A stretch of DNA of 5,536 nucleotides from Sulfurovum sp. (GTDB taxonomy: Bacteria > Campylobacterota > Campylobacteria > Campylobacterales > Sulfurovaceae), in the NCBI GenBank assembly GCA_026984165.1, contig JALSSQ010000017.1, positions 1 to 5,536 of the forward strand. Direction: 5' to 3'. Positions 1-5,536 of the stretch are shown in pieces; the first letter of the stretch is position 1; each line of letters begins with the position of its first letter. The notes under the pieces are model-generated. The model made no database searches. It was given only the letters and a program-made list of their open reading frames with translations, and was not told the origin of the DNA. The position numbers were made by a program, and so were the translations under genes.

Positions 1-61
1 TTTCTTTTTTTGATTTTTGTTTCACTTTGGGTGGCGTACCACTATCGACTTTTGCATTCAT
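1..61 (-). CDS. Possible 5' end of an unidentified gene, cut by the window edge
   Basis: On the minus strand an ATG at 61-59 opens a frame that runs off the window after 20 codons. It begins MNAKVDSGTPPKVK and continues rich in lysine. No product can be recognised. It would lie downstream of def in the same orientation. I see no convincing Shine-Dalgarno sequence before the ATG. The competing reading is on the plus strand: frame 1 is open from base 1 to a TAA at 61-63 and gives a hydrophobic tail (FLFLIFVSLWV, then YHYR) that could be the C-terminal end of a membrane protein converging on def. Only one of the two is likely to be real, and both could be chance in such AT-rich DNA. Confidence 0.3.
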   Translation of the reverse strand, partial: MNAKVDSGTPPKVKQKSKKE

Positions 62-145
62 AAAAGTAGTGTGACATAATTTTGAAAATATATTCAAAAA
101 TATTGCAAATTGACATATTTTTAAACAAAAAGAAACAAATTTAGA

Positions 146-676
146 TTAAACGACACCCTCTTTTATCTTCCGTTTCCACTCTTTTTCAAATTTTTTACGC
201 TTTGTATAAGAGAGTTTTTCTATAAAGACTTTTCCCTCAAGATGATCCATCTCATGCTGAATAGCTACTGCCAAGAAGTCATCATCTTCTATGGTATGCT
301 TTTTTCCATGTCTGTCAAAGTATTCTACTTTCACATGTTTGGCACGTTCGACATCTTCATAATAACCAGGAACAGAGAGACAGCCCTCTTGGAACTTTTT
401 ACTGCCATCTTGTTCTATTATGACAGGGTTTATCATCTCTAAAGTATTTTCTTTAGGCTGTTCATCTCCTCCATCAGCATCCTCTAGGGGAATGTTAATA
501 ATCAATGCACGTACATCAACCCCCACTTGAATAGCAGCTAAACCCACCCCATTTCGCGCACACATGGTATCGTACATATCATCCAACAAATCATGCAGAG
601 CACCATCAAAAGCAGTCACCTCTTTAGAGATGAGTTTCAGTCTTTTGTCGGGGTAAACAACTATTTCTCTCACCAT
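146..676 (-). CDS. def: Peptide deformylase
   Basis: This cytosolic metalloenzyme removes the N-formyl group from the initiator methionine of nascent proteins as they leave the ribosome. All three family motifs are present in its 176 residues: GVGLAAIQ at 43-50 (motif 1, catalytic-site Gln50), EGCLS at 97-101 (motif 2, metal ligand Cys99) and HEMDH at 141-145 (motif 3, metal ligands His141 and His145, catalytic Glu142). Length is normal for the family. An acidic stretch at about 65-77 (EDADGGDEQ) sits between the first strands and motif 2, where the Helicobacter enzyme, as I recall it, also has extra residues. The lysine-rich C-terminal tail (about 158-173) is typical of bacterial deformylases and may contact the ribosome. 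The ATG at 676-674 is preceded by AGGA, which overlaps the stop codon of clpP 8 bases upstream, so the two genes are probably cotranscribed and translationally coupled. No GC-rich terminator follows the gene. Confidence 0.97.
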   Translation of the reverse strand: MVREIVVYPDKRLKLISKEVTAFDGALHDLLDDMYDTMCARNGVGLAAIQVGVDVRALIINIPLEDADGGDEQPKENTLEMINPVIIEQDGSKKFQEGCLSVPGYYEDVERAKHVKVEYFDRHGKKHTIEDDDFLAVAIQHEMDHLEGKVFIEKLSYTKRKKFEKEWKRKIKEGVV

Positions 677-684
677 AGATAATC

Positions 685-1272
685 CTAGCTAAAGCTCTTT
701 GTGAGTACCTTATCAATAAGCCCGTATTCCATTGCTTCTTCTGCAGACATAAAGTTATCGCGTTCTGTATCTTTTTCCAACTGTTTTGCTTTTTTCCCAC
801 AGTTTTTAGCCATAATCTCATTGAGTGTATCTTTAAGACGTTGTATCTCTTCAGCCTGTATCTGAATGTCTGTTGACTGTCCTTGTGCGCCACCAGAAGG
901 TTGGTGAATCATAATACGCGCATGAGGTAAAGCATAACGCTTCCCTGGCGTACCCGAAGAGAGCAGGAAGGCACCCATAGAAGCTGCCTGCCCCATACAG
1001 ATAGTCACGATGTCTGGTTTGATGTAATTCATCGTATCAAACATGGAAAGCCCAGACGTAATCACCCCACCCGGAGAGTTAATGTAAAAGTAAATATCTT
1101 TATCTGGATCCTGCGCTTCAAGAAAAAGCAGTTGCGCTACAATCGTAGATGCCACCTGGTCATTGACTTCCCCGCTTAACATAATAATACGGTCTTTGAG
1201 TAATCGTGAATAGATATCGTAAGATCTCTCACCTCTGCCTGTTTGCTCTACAACGTATGGAATATAACTCAT
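685..1272 (-). CDS. clpP: ATP-dependent Clp protease proteolytic subunit
   Basis: ClpP is the serine peptidase that forms the two-ring, 14-subunit proteolytic chamber. With a Clp ATPase (ClpX or ClpA, not in this window) it degrades unfolded, tagged or regulatory proteins in the cytosol. The 195-residue product has the full catalytic triad: Ser98 in GQAASMG (94-100), His123 in MIHQPSGG (121-128) and Asp172 in ERDNFMSAEEA (170-180). The SPGG segment at 66-69 forms part of the oxyanion-hole region. The protein starts nearly where mature E. coli ClpP starts, so there is no long propeptide to remove. The ATG at 1272-1270 follows AAAGG with a good spacing, which supports this start. It follows tig on the same strand, but a strong terminator between them suggests its own promoter. 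def follows 8 bases after its stop codon. Confidence 0.98.
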   Translation of the reverse strand: MSYIPYVVEQTGRGERSYDIYSRLLKDRIIMLSGEVNDQVASTIVAQLLFLEAQDPDKDIYFYINSPGGVITSGLSMFDTMNYIKPDIVTICMGQAASMGAFLLSSGTPGKRYALPHARIMIHQPSGGAQGQSTDIQIQAEEIQRLKDTLNEIMAKNCGKKAKQLEKDTERDNFMSAEEAMEYGLIDKVLTKSFS

Positions 1273-1286
1273 AATCAGCCTTTGTT

Positions 1287-1334
1287 AATATATAGTAAAA
1301 TAGATTTTATAATCAATTTGAATATACATTAAAA
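1287..1334 (-). promoter_or_regulatory. Candidate promoter region of clpP-def
   Basis: The AT-rich stretch between the tig terminator and clpP holds several possible -10 boxes on the minus strand. The best placed is TATAAA (1311-1306, five of six consensus bases), which would start transcription near 1299 and give a leader of about 27 bases including the AAAGG ribosome binding site. A second pair, TTGATT (1316-1311) and TATATT (1292-1287) with an 18-base spacer, looks better by consensus, but its start would fall inside the ribosome binding site. That clpP-def has a separate promoter is inferred mainly from the terminator upstream. Confidence 0.4.
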
Positions 1335-1342
1335 TAGTTAAC

Positions 1343-1365
1343 AAAAAGATGGGCAAAAATGCCCA
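1343..1365 (-). terminator. Rho-independent terminator of tig
   Basis: Read on the minus strand, TGGGCA and TGCCCA (1365-1360 and 1355-1350) form a 6-bp, GC-rich stem around a TTTT loop, and an outer G-U pair can extend it. The stem is followed by T, C and a run of five T (1349-1343). It lies 8 bases beyond the tig stop codon. There is no T-run on the plus-strand side, so it acts in one direction only. Confidence 0.85.
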
Positions 1366-1373
1366 CCCGACAC

Positions 1374-2663
1374 TTAGGCATCAAGTCCTAACATTTTACC
1401 AAAGAGTTTATCTTCAATCATTCCCATTTTCACAGCAGGAAGAAGGTTGTTTTCCTGGTAGTACTTAATCACTTGTTGAGGGTCTTGACCAGACATCATT
1501 GCCTCATAGTAAATCGCTTGAGAGACTTCTTGGTCATCTACACTAATCTCTTCTTTTTTCGCCAAAGCATCTACAATGAATGTTGCTTTTACTGAAGCGA
1601 TAGCATCTTCTCTTACAGAGTCACGAAGGGCATTGATTTTCTTTTCATTATCTTTGTATTGGGCAAGCTCCTCTTCACTCATCTCTTGTGCTTTTGCGTT
1701 GATTTTCGCATCTATCTCTTGCTCAACAATGTTATTTGGAAGTGCAATATCATACTTGTTTACAAGCGCTTCAACCATCTTTGGTTTGAGCTCTTCATTA
1801 TAGACTTTTGAAAGTGCTGCTGTTTCTACTTGTGCTCTTACTTTTTCTTTGAGTTCATCAAGCGTTGCTTTTTCATTGTTTAAAAGTTTCTGTGCCAACT
1901 CATCATTGATCTGAGCCTCTTCCTGCTCTTGTATTTCATGAAGTTTTACTTTAAATGTTGCTTCTTTTCCTGCAAGTTCTGGTACTTGGTACTCTTTAGG
2001 GAATGTCACTACAACATCTTTTTCTTCTTCATATTTCATACCGATAATTTGCTCTTCAAATCCAGGGATAAACTGACCTGAACCAATCTTAAGATTGAAC
2101 TTCTCTGCTTTACCGCCATCAAAAGCCACACCATCTACAAAACCTTCAAAATCAATCACCGTCATATCGCCATCTTTTACCATGCGTTTACGTTTGATTT
2201 TTATAAATGGTGCTTGCTCTTTTGCCATCTCTTCAAGTTTTGCTTCCACTTCTTTGTCATCTGCTTTTGGTTTTTCAAAAGCAGGTACCACATCCATGTA
2301 CCCATCAAGATCAAACTCTGGTCTTGTAGATATCTCTACTTCTACTTCTATGCCATCATCTGTTTTTTCATACTTCTTAAATGAGGGTTGCCCTATCATA
2401 TCTGCAGGATTTACTTTTGCCTGTGCAAGTCCAGCATCGATAAGCTCTCTAAGCGCTTCCCCCTCTGCATCTTGCGCGAGCTTGTCACCATGCATTTGTT
2501 TTACCACAGATACAGGTACTTTTCCAGCCCTAAAACCATCTACTTTTATCTCTTTGGCAGCTTGTTTTGCTAGTTTCTCTACATTTGCATCAATTACTGT
2601 TGCATCAAGAGTACCACTTACGATGATATTTGCATCATCTACTTTATTTACTGTAACTTTCAC
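1374..2663 (-). CDS. tig: Trigger factor, ribosome-associated chaperone and prolyl isomerase
   Basis: Trigger factor binds the large ribosomal subunit at the polypeptide exit (through protein L23) and shields emerging chains; it also has peptidyl-prolyl cis-trans isomerase activity. The 429-residue product matches the usual family length of about 430. The N-terminal ribosome-binding domain carries the signature loop GFRAGKVP at 43-50. The FKBP-like isomerase domain spans about 163-243 and includes the typical segment IGSGQFIPGFEEQIIGM (193-209). The remaining helical C-terminal part, about 244-429, with the linker before the isomerase domain, forms the chaperone cradle. The start codon is GTG (2663-2661), not ATG. 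It is supported by AAAGGA ending 5 bases upstream and by the N-terminal alignment with known trigger factors. The gene diverges from mutY and ends 8 bases before a strong terminator. Confidence 0.98.
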   Translation of the reverse strand: MKVTVNKVDDANIIVSGTLDATVIDANVEKLAKQAAKEIKVDGFRAGKVPVSVVKQMHGDKLAQDAEGEALRELIDAGLAQAKVNPADMIGQPSFKKYEKTDDGIEVEVEISTRPEFDLDGYMDVVPAFEKPKADDKEVEAKLEEMAKEQAPFIKIKRKRMVKDGDMTVIDFEGFVDGVAFDGGKAEKFNLKIGSGQFIPGFEEQIIGMKYEEEKDVVVTFPKEYQVPELAGKEATFKVKLHEIQEQEEAQINDELAQKLLNNEKATLDELKEKVRAQVETAALSKVYNEELKPKMVEALVNKYDIALPNNIVEQEIDAKINAKAQEMSEEELAQYKDNEKKINALRDSVREDAIASVKATFIVDALAKKEEISVDDQEVSQAIYYEAMMSGQDPQQVIKYYQENNLLPAVKMGMIEDKLFGKMLGLDA

Positions 2664-2690
2664 TACAATCCTTTAATATATAATGCCGTG

Positions 2691-2696
2691 ATTTTA
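2691..2696 (-). promoter_or_regulatory. Candidate -10 box for tig
   Basis: On the minus strand TAAAAT (2696-2691) matches five of six bases of the sigma-70 -10 consensus and is preceded by a T-run. This is typical of Campylobacterota promoters, which often lack a clear -35 box. Transcription would start near 2684, giving a leader of about 20 bases that contains the AAAGGA ribosome binding site (2674-2669). The assignment rests on sequence and spacing only. Confidence 0.45.
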
Positions 2697-2737
2697 TCTA
2701 AAAAATCATAAGAAACGACTATAGGGGTAAATATGGC

Positions 2738-2743
2738 TATAAT
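2738..2743 (+). promoter_or_regulatory. Candidate -10 box for mutY-folE
   Basis: A perfect TATAAT lies in the divergent tig-mutY spacer, six bases before the mutY ATG at 2750. No good -35 box is seen at the usual distance. With normal spacing the transcript would begin at or next to the A of the start codon, and no ribosome binding site is visible before mutY. The arrangement therefore fits a leaderless message. Confidence 0.55.
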
Positions 2744-2749
2744 CTCTTT

Positions 2750-3733
2750 ATGAAAAAAACCCACCAAAACATCCGCACATGGTATAAACTCTATGGAAGA
2801 TTAGATCTTCCATGGCGTACCACAACCGACCCTTACCATATCTATCTCTCTGAAGTAATGCTCCAGCAGACACAGGTTTCAACTGTGCTTGAAAGGTACT
2901 ATTTTCCTTTTTTAAAAAAGTTTCCTACACTAAAAGCCTTAGGTACTGCGCCTTTAGATGATGTGCTGAAGATGTGGGAAGGGCTTGGATATTATAATCG
3001 GGCGAAAAATTTGCATAAGACGGCGAAGATTTTAACACAAAGAGGGCAAGCACAAGGCGTTCCCCCTACGTTGCCATTGAATATTGATGAATTAATCAAG
3101 CTCCCTGGGATTGGGAAAAATACGGCTCATGCCGTAGCTGCTTTTGCTTTTAAGCAGCCTGTACCTATTATGGAAGCCAATGTCAAACGTATTTTATGTC
3201 GTCTTTACAAACTAAAAACACCTACAGACAAAGCACTTTGGGAAATAGCCTATAACTTCGTGGACAAAGAAAACCCTTTTGACTACAATCAAGCCATGAT
3301 GGATATCGGTTCAAGTATCTGTACGCCCAAAAACCCCCAATGTACACTTTGTCCATTAAGTAGTATCTGTCAAGGAAAAGAAGAACCTACACGCTACCCT
3401 AACAAGAAAAAACGTGTCGTGCCCACACGTGAACAAAACATCATGCTTTACACCTACAACGACAAGCTTTCACTCACACAGCGTACGGGCAAGTTTTTAC
3501 ATGGGCTATGGGGATTTGAAGAGATAGATGTACCTCTGTGTGCCTCAGAGTATATCGGCGAAGTTAGCCATACCTATACACACTTTAAGCGCATATGCAA
3601 AATTTATGTCTATGATGAACTTGATGCGACTCGAAACAACTATTTTACTGTACAAGAGATACGTAAACTTGCTATTTCTAAAGTGGATGATAAGATTTTA
3701 AAACTCTATTTAGATACAATACAAACATATTAA
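2750..3733 (+). CDS. mutY: A/G-specific adenine DNA glycosylase
   Basis: MutY removes adenine mispaired with 8-oxoguanine, preventing G:C to T:A mutations after oxidative damage. The 327-residue protein has the family layout. The N-terminal catalytic domain contains SEVMLQQTQ with the catalytic Glu35 (34-42). A helix-hairpin-helix DNA-binding motif, LPGIGKNTA, lies at 118-126. The [4Fe-4S] cluster loop has Cys191, Cys198, Cys201 and Cys207 in the C-X6-C-X2-C-X5-C spacing. A C-terminal NUDIX-like domain (about 225-327) recognises 8-oxoguanine, with a Y-T-H turn at 276-278 where E. coli has Phe-Ser-His. The oddity is Glu142 in PIMEANVKR, at the position of the catalytic Asp (E. coli Asp138). 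The ATG at 2750 is chosen because the protein aligns with other MutY proteins from its first residues (WYKLYGRLDLPWR). No Shine-Dalgarno sequence precedes it. folE follows after 15 bases. Confidence 0.95.
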   Translation: MKKTHQNIRTWYKLYGRLDLPWRTTTDPYHIYLSEVMLQQTQVSTVLERYYFPFLKKFPTLKALGTAPLDDVLKMWEGLGYYNRAKNLHKTAKILTQRGQAQGVPPTLPLNIDELIKLPGIGKNTAHAVAAFAFKQPVPIMEANVKRILCRLYKLKTPTDKALWEIAYNFVDKENPFDYNQAMMDIGSSICTPKNPQCTLCPLSSICQGKEEPTRYPNKKKRVVPTREQNIMLYTYNDKLSLTQRTGKFLHGLWGFEEIDVPLCASEYIGEVSHTYTHFKRICKIYVYDELDATRNNYFTVQEIRKLAISKVDDKILKLYLDTIQTY

Positions 3734-3748
3734 TATTTGGAATTGACC

Positions 3749-4327
3749 ATGAACAAAGAAAAAGAATTTGAACAAGCTGTAACCAAAGTCCTTGAACTTT
3801 TAGGAGAAGACCCTACACGTGAAGGACTGCTTAAAACACCAAGCCGTGTAGCCAAAGCCCTAAAGTTTCTTACAGAAGGTTATGATCAAGATCCCCAAGA
3901 GATACTGGGCGAAGCACTTTTTACGACCTCTAATGACGAAATGGTACTCGTACGTGATATCGAGTTTTACTCTATGTGTGAGCACCATATGTTACCTATC
4001 ATCGGACGTGCACATGTGGCATATATACCTGATGGTAGAGTAGTAGGGCTCTCCAAAATCCCACGTATTGTCAATGTCTATGCCAGACGCCTACAAATAC
4101 AAGAACAGATGACAGAGCAAATAGCCGATGCCATACTAAGCACCATCAAACCAAAAGGGGTAGCTGTAGTAGTCCATGCCCGGCACATGTGTATGGAGAT
4201 GCGAGGGGTACAGAAAATCAACTCGACTACCGTAAGTTCTGCTTTGCGCGGTCTGTTTAAAAGTGATGAACGTACGCGTAATGAATTTTACAACCTCATC
4301 AATACCCCAACCCCTTCACATTTTTAA
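3749..4327 (+). CDS. folE: GTP cyclohydrolase I
   Basis: FolE converts GTP to 7,8-dihydroneopterin triphosphate, the first step of tetrahydrofolate synthesis and also the entry to the queuosine (preQ0) pathway. It is a cytosolic homodecamer with one zinc per subunit. The 192-residue protein carries the zinc ligands Cys77 and His80 in CEHH (77-80) and Cys148 in HMCMEMRG (146-153), along with the conserved segments VGLSKIPRIV (99-108), RRLQIQEQ (113-120) and STTVSSALRG (159-168). The ATG at 3749 is preferred over an in-frame TTG at 3737, which would add four residues. The TTG overlaps the only ribosome-binding-like sequence (TTGGAA), which is correctly spaced for the ATG, and the ATG gives the usual length of the campylobacterial enzyme (about 190). 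It probably shares the mutY transcript. In Campylobacter, as I recall, folE directly diverges from tig, so mutY here lies between two genes that are neighbours there. Confidence 0.97.
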   Translation: MNKEKEFEQAVTKVLELLGEDPTREGLLKTPSRVAKALKFLTEGYDQDPQEILGEALFTTSNDEMVLVRDIEFYSMCEHHMLPIIGRAHVAYIPDGRVVGLSKIPRIVNVYARRLQIQEQMTEQIADAILSTIKPKGVAVVVHARHMCMEMRGVQKINSTTVSSALRGLFKSDERTRNEFYNLINTPTPSHF

Positions 4328-4404
4328 AAAAGTTTTTCACCAATGCTAATGCATATTTTAAGTTTAAGTTATCTTAAGAAAAAATGCGTACTATGCTCAA
4401 AATC

Positions 4405-4429
4405 AATTAAGAGAATATCTCTCTTCATT
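4405..4429. promoter_or_regulatory. Imperfect inverted repeat upstream of nifS, possible operator or leader hairpin
   Basis: The arms AATTAAGAGA (4405-4414) and TCTCTTCATT (4420-4429) are inverted copies matching at nine of ten positions around a 5-base centre, ATATC. The inner six pairs are perfect. The repeat ends 27 bases before the nifS ATG. It is not a terminator, because an A-run rather than a T-run follows on the plus strand. A weak -10-like TACTAT at 4389-4394 would place the transcription start near 4401, so the repeat could be an operator over the start site or a hairpin in the mRNA leader. No regulator can be named. Confidence 0.4.
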
Positions 4430-4456
4430 AAAAAAGACTTGTTTTAAAGGAATAAA

Positions 4457-5536
4457 ATGACCGTATATTTAGACAATAATGCAACAACAATCGTTGATCC
4501 ACATGTCTTTGAAGCTATGGAGCCTTACTTTGTGCAAAAGTATGGAAACCCCAATTCACTTCACCTCTTTGCATCTGAAACCCACCCAGGCATCAAACAA
4601 GCTATGGAGAAAATCTATGCAGGAATCAATGCCAATCATCAAGACTCTGTCATCATCACTTCCTGTGCCACAGAAAGTAACAACTGGGTACTCAAATCTA
4701 TCTATTTTGAGCAGATTTTAACAGGTAAAAAAAACCATATTATGGTCTCTGAAGTAGAACATCCCTCTGTCATTGCTACAGCCAAATGGATAGAGAGTAT
4801 GGGCTGTAAAGTCACCTATTTGCCTATCAACCATGAAGGTATTGTCGATGTACAAGCTGTAAGAGACAACATCACAGACAAAACTGCTCTCGTCTCTGTG
4901 ATGTGGGCAAATAATGAAACAGGTGCAATCTTCCCTGTAGAAGAGATTGGTGACATTTGTGAAGAGCATGGTGTACTTTTTCACACTGACGCAGTACAAG
5001 CCATAGGTAAACTCCCTGTCAATGTACAGGGGTTTAATGTGGACTATCTTACTTTCTCAGCACACAAGTTTCATGGACCTAAAGGTGTAGGTGCTTTATA
5101 TGTCAAAAAAGGCAAGGAGCTTATGCCTCTACTTCATGGTGGTGCACAAATGGGTGGATACCGTTCTGGTACGCTCAATGTAGCTGGCATCGTTGGTATG
5201 GGTAAAGCCATCGAACAAGCCATTGATGCACTTGACTTTGAAATGTCAGAGATTAGAGAAATGAGAGATGACTTTGAAGATGAATTACTCAAAATAGAAG
5301 ATACTTTTGTAGTGACTCCCAGAAACAAAAGAACGCCAAATACCATCCTTATCTCCTTTAGAGGTATCGAGGGTGAGTCTATGTTGTGGGACTTAAACAA
5401 AGCTGGTATTGGAGCGAGTACAGGGTCAGCCTGTGCATCTGAAGATTTAGAGGCGAACTCAGTTATGGAAGCCATCGGTGCAGCAGAAGATTTGGCACAT
5501 ACGGCTATACGTTTTTCACTTAGCCGTTACACCACA
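4457..5536 (+). CDS. nifS: Cysteine desulfurase, NifS family (3' end outside the window)
   Basis: This pyridoxal-phosphate enzyme takes sulfur from L-cysteine, leaving alanine, and passes it as a persulfide to a scaffold protein for Fe-S cluster assembly. In Campylobacterota a NifS/NifU pair is the housekeeping system. The first 360 residues are present; the Helicobacter homologue has about 387, so roughly 25-35 are missing. Visible cofactor and catalytic residues are His102 (EVEHPS), Asn153 (WANNETG), Asp178 and Gln181 (HTDAVQ), the PLP-binding Lys204 (SAHKFHGPKG), Arg236 (YRSGTLNV) and the sulfur-accepting Cys326 in TGSACASEDL, on the long loop of class I enzymes. The motif HGGAQ (227-231) departs from the common HGGGQ, as the Helicobacter version also does. 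The ATG at 4457 follows AAAGGA with 5 bases between, and the protein starts MTVYLDNNATT, the family N-terminus. MutY next door needs an Fe-S cluster. A nifU-type scaffold gene is the expected next gene but is not seen. Confidence 0.96.
   Translation, partial: MTVYLDNNATTIVDPHVFEAMEPYFVQKYGNPNSLHLFASETHPGIKQAMEKIYAGINANHQDSVIITSCATESNNWVLKSIYFEQILTGKKNHIMVSEVEHPSVIATAKWIESMGCKVTYLPINHEGIVDVQAVRDNITDKTALVSVMWANNETGAIFPVEEIGDICEEHGVLFHTDAVQAIGKLPVNVQGFNVDYLTFSAHKFHGPKGVGALYVKKGKELMPLLHGGAQMGGYRSGTLNVAGIVGMGKAIEQAIDALDFEMSEIREMRDDFEDELLKIEDTFVVTPRNKRTPNTILISFRGIEGESMLWDLNKAGIGASTGSACASEDLEANSVMEAIGAAEDLAHTAIRFSLSRYTT

Noticed and set aside
80..99. AT-only inverted repeat TTTTGAA / TTCAAAA downstream of def, as a def terminator
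   Set aside because: The 7-bp stem has a single G-C pair and a 6-base loop, and no clean T-run follows on the minus strand. Such repeats arise easily by chance in DNA this AT-rich.
242..442. Plus-strand open frame of 66 codons inside def
   Set aside because: It lies antisense to a well-supported def gene, has no ribosome binding site and no recognisable product.
624..893. Minus-strand open frame of 89 codons overlapping clpP and def
   Set aside because: It is an out-of-frame shadow of clpP, whose catalytic motifs are all in the other frame.
2095..2676. Plus-strand open frame of 193 codons, serine- and phenylalanine-rich
   Set aside because: It is the antisense of the lysine- and glutamate-rich tig gene. 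The Ser/Phe-rich composition is what the complement of such codons gives.
3737..3748. TTG at 3737 as the folE start
   Set aside because: It adds only four residues not expected in the family and overlaps the TTGGAA sequence that best serves as the ribosome binding site for the ATG at 3749.
4479..4721. Plus-strand open frame of 80 codons near the start of nifS
   Set aside because: It is out of frame with the nifS coding sequence, which starts at 4457 and shows every family motif.
4718..4999. Minus-strand open frame of 93 codons within nifS
   Set aside because: It is antisense to conserved nifS motifs, with no supporting start signals.
5134..5475. Minus-strand open frame of 113 codons within nifS
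   Set aside because: It is antisense to the Arg236 and Cys326 motif regions of nifS; its serine-rich composition is a shadow effect.

Overview
The window looks like chromosomal housekeeping DNA from a member of the Campylobacterota (epsilonproteobacteria), probably a Sulfurovum- or Sulfurimonas-like organism. Three things point there. The cysteine desulfurase closely resembles the Helicobacter/Campylobacter NifS type. The block trigger factor - ClpP - peptide deformylase on one strand, with folE diverging from it, matches the tig-clpP-def/folE order I recall from Campylobacter jejuni. The intergenic DNA is very AT-rich, with good AAGGA-type ribosome binding sites. The genus is an inference, not a sequence match.

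Minus strand, right to left: tig (2663-1374, GTG start), a clear rho-independent terminator (1365-1343), clpP (1272-685), then def (676-146). clpP and def are 8 bases apart, and the ribosome binding site of def overlaps the clpP stop codon. Together they cover early protein quality control: Tig receives nascent chains at the ribosome exit, Def removes the N-formyl group, and ClpP (with a Clp ATPase encoded elsewhere) degrades proteins that fail. Positions 1-145 hold AT-rich DNA and perhaps the edge of another gene; the sequence does not settle its strand.

Plus strand, left to right: an 86-base divergent promoter region (2664-2749), mutY (2750-3733), folE (3749-4327, 15 bases after mutY and probably in the same operon), a 129-base spacer with two dyad symmetries, then a nifS-type cysteine desulfurase (from 4457) that is still open at the window edge. 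MutY carries a [4Fe-4S] cluster, so it depends on sulfur supplied by a NifS-type system such as the one encoded next to it.

I see no mobile element, CRISPR array, RNA gene, toxin-antitoxin pair or defence system, and no sign of a new multi-gene system. The points most worth a second look are small: a Glu in place of the catalytic Asp in MutY, a perfect TATAAT only six bases before the mutY ATG (suggesting a leaderless mRNA), and a nearly perfect 10-base inverted repeat upstream of nifS.
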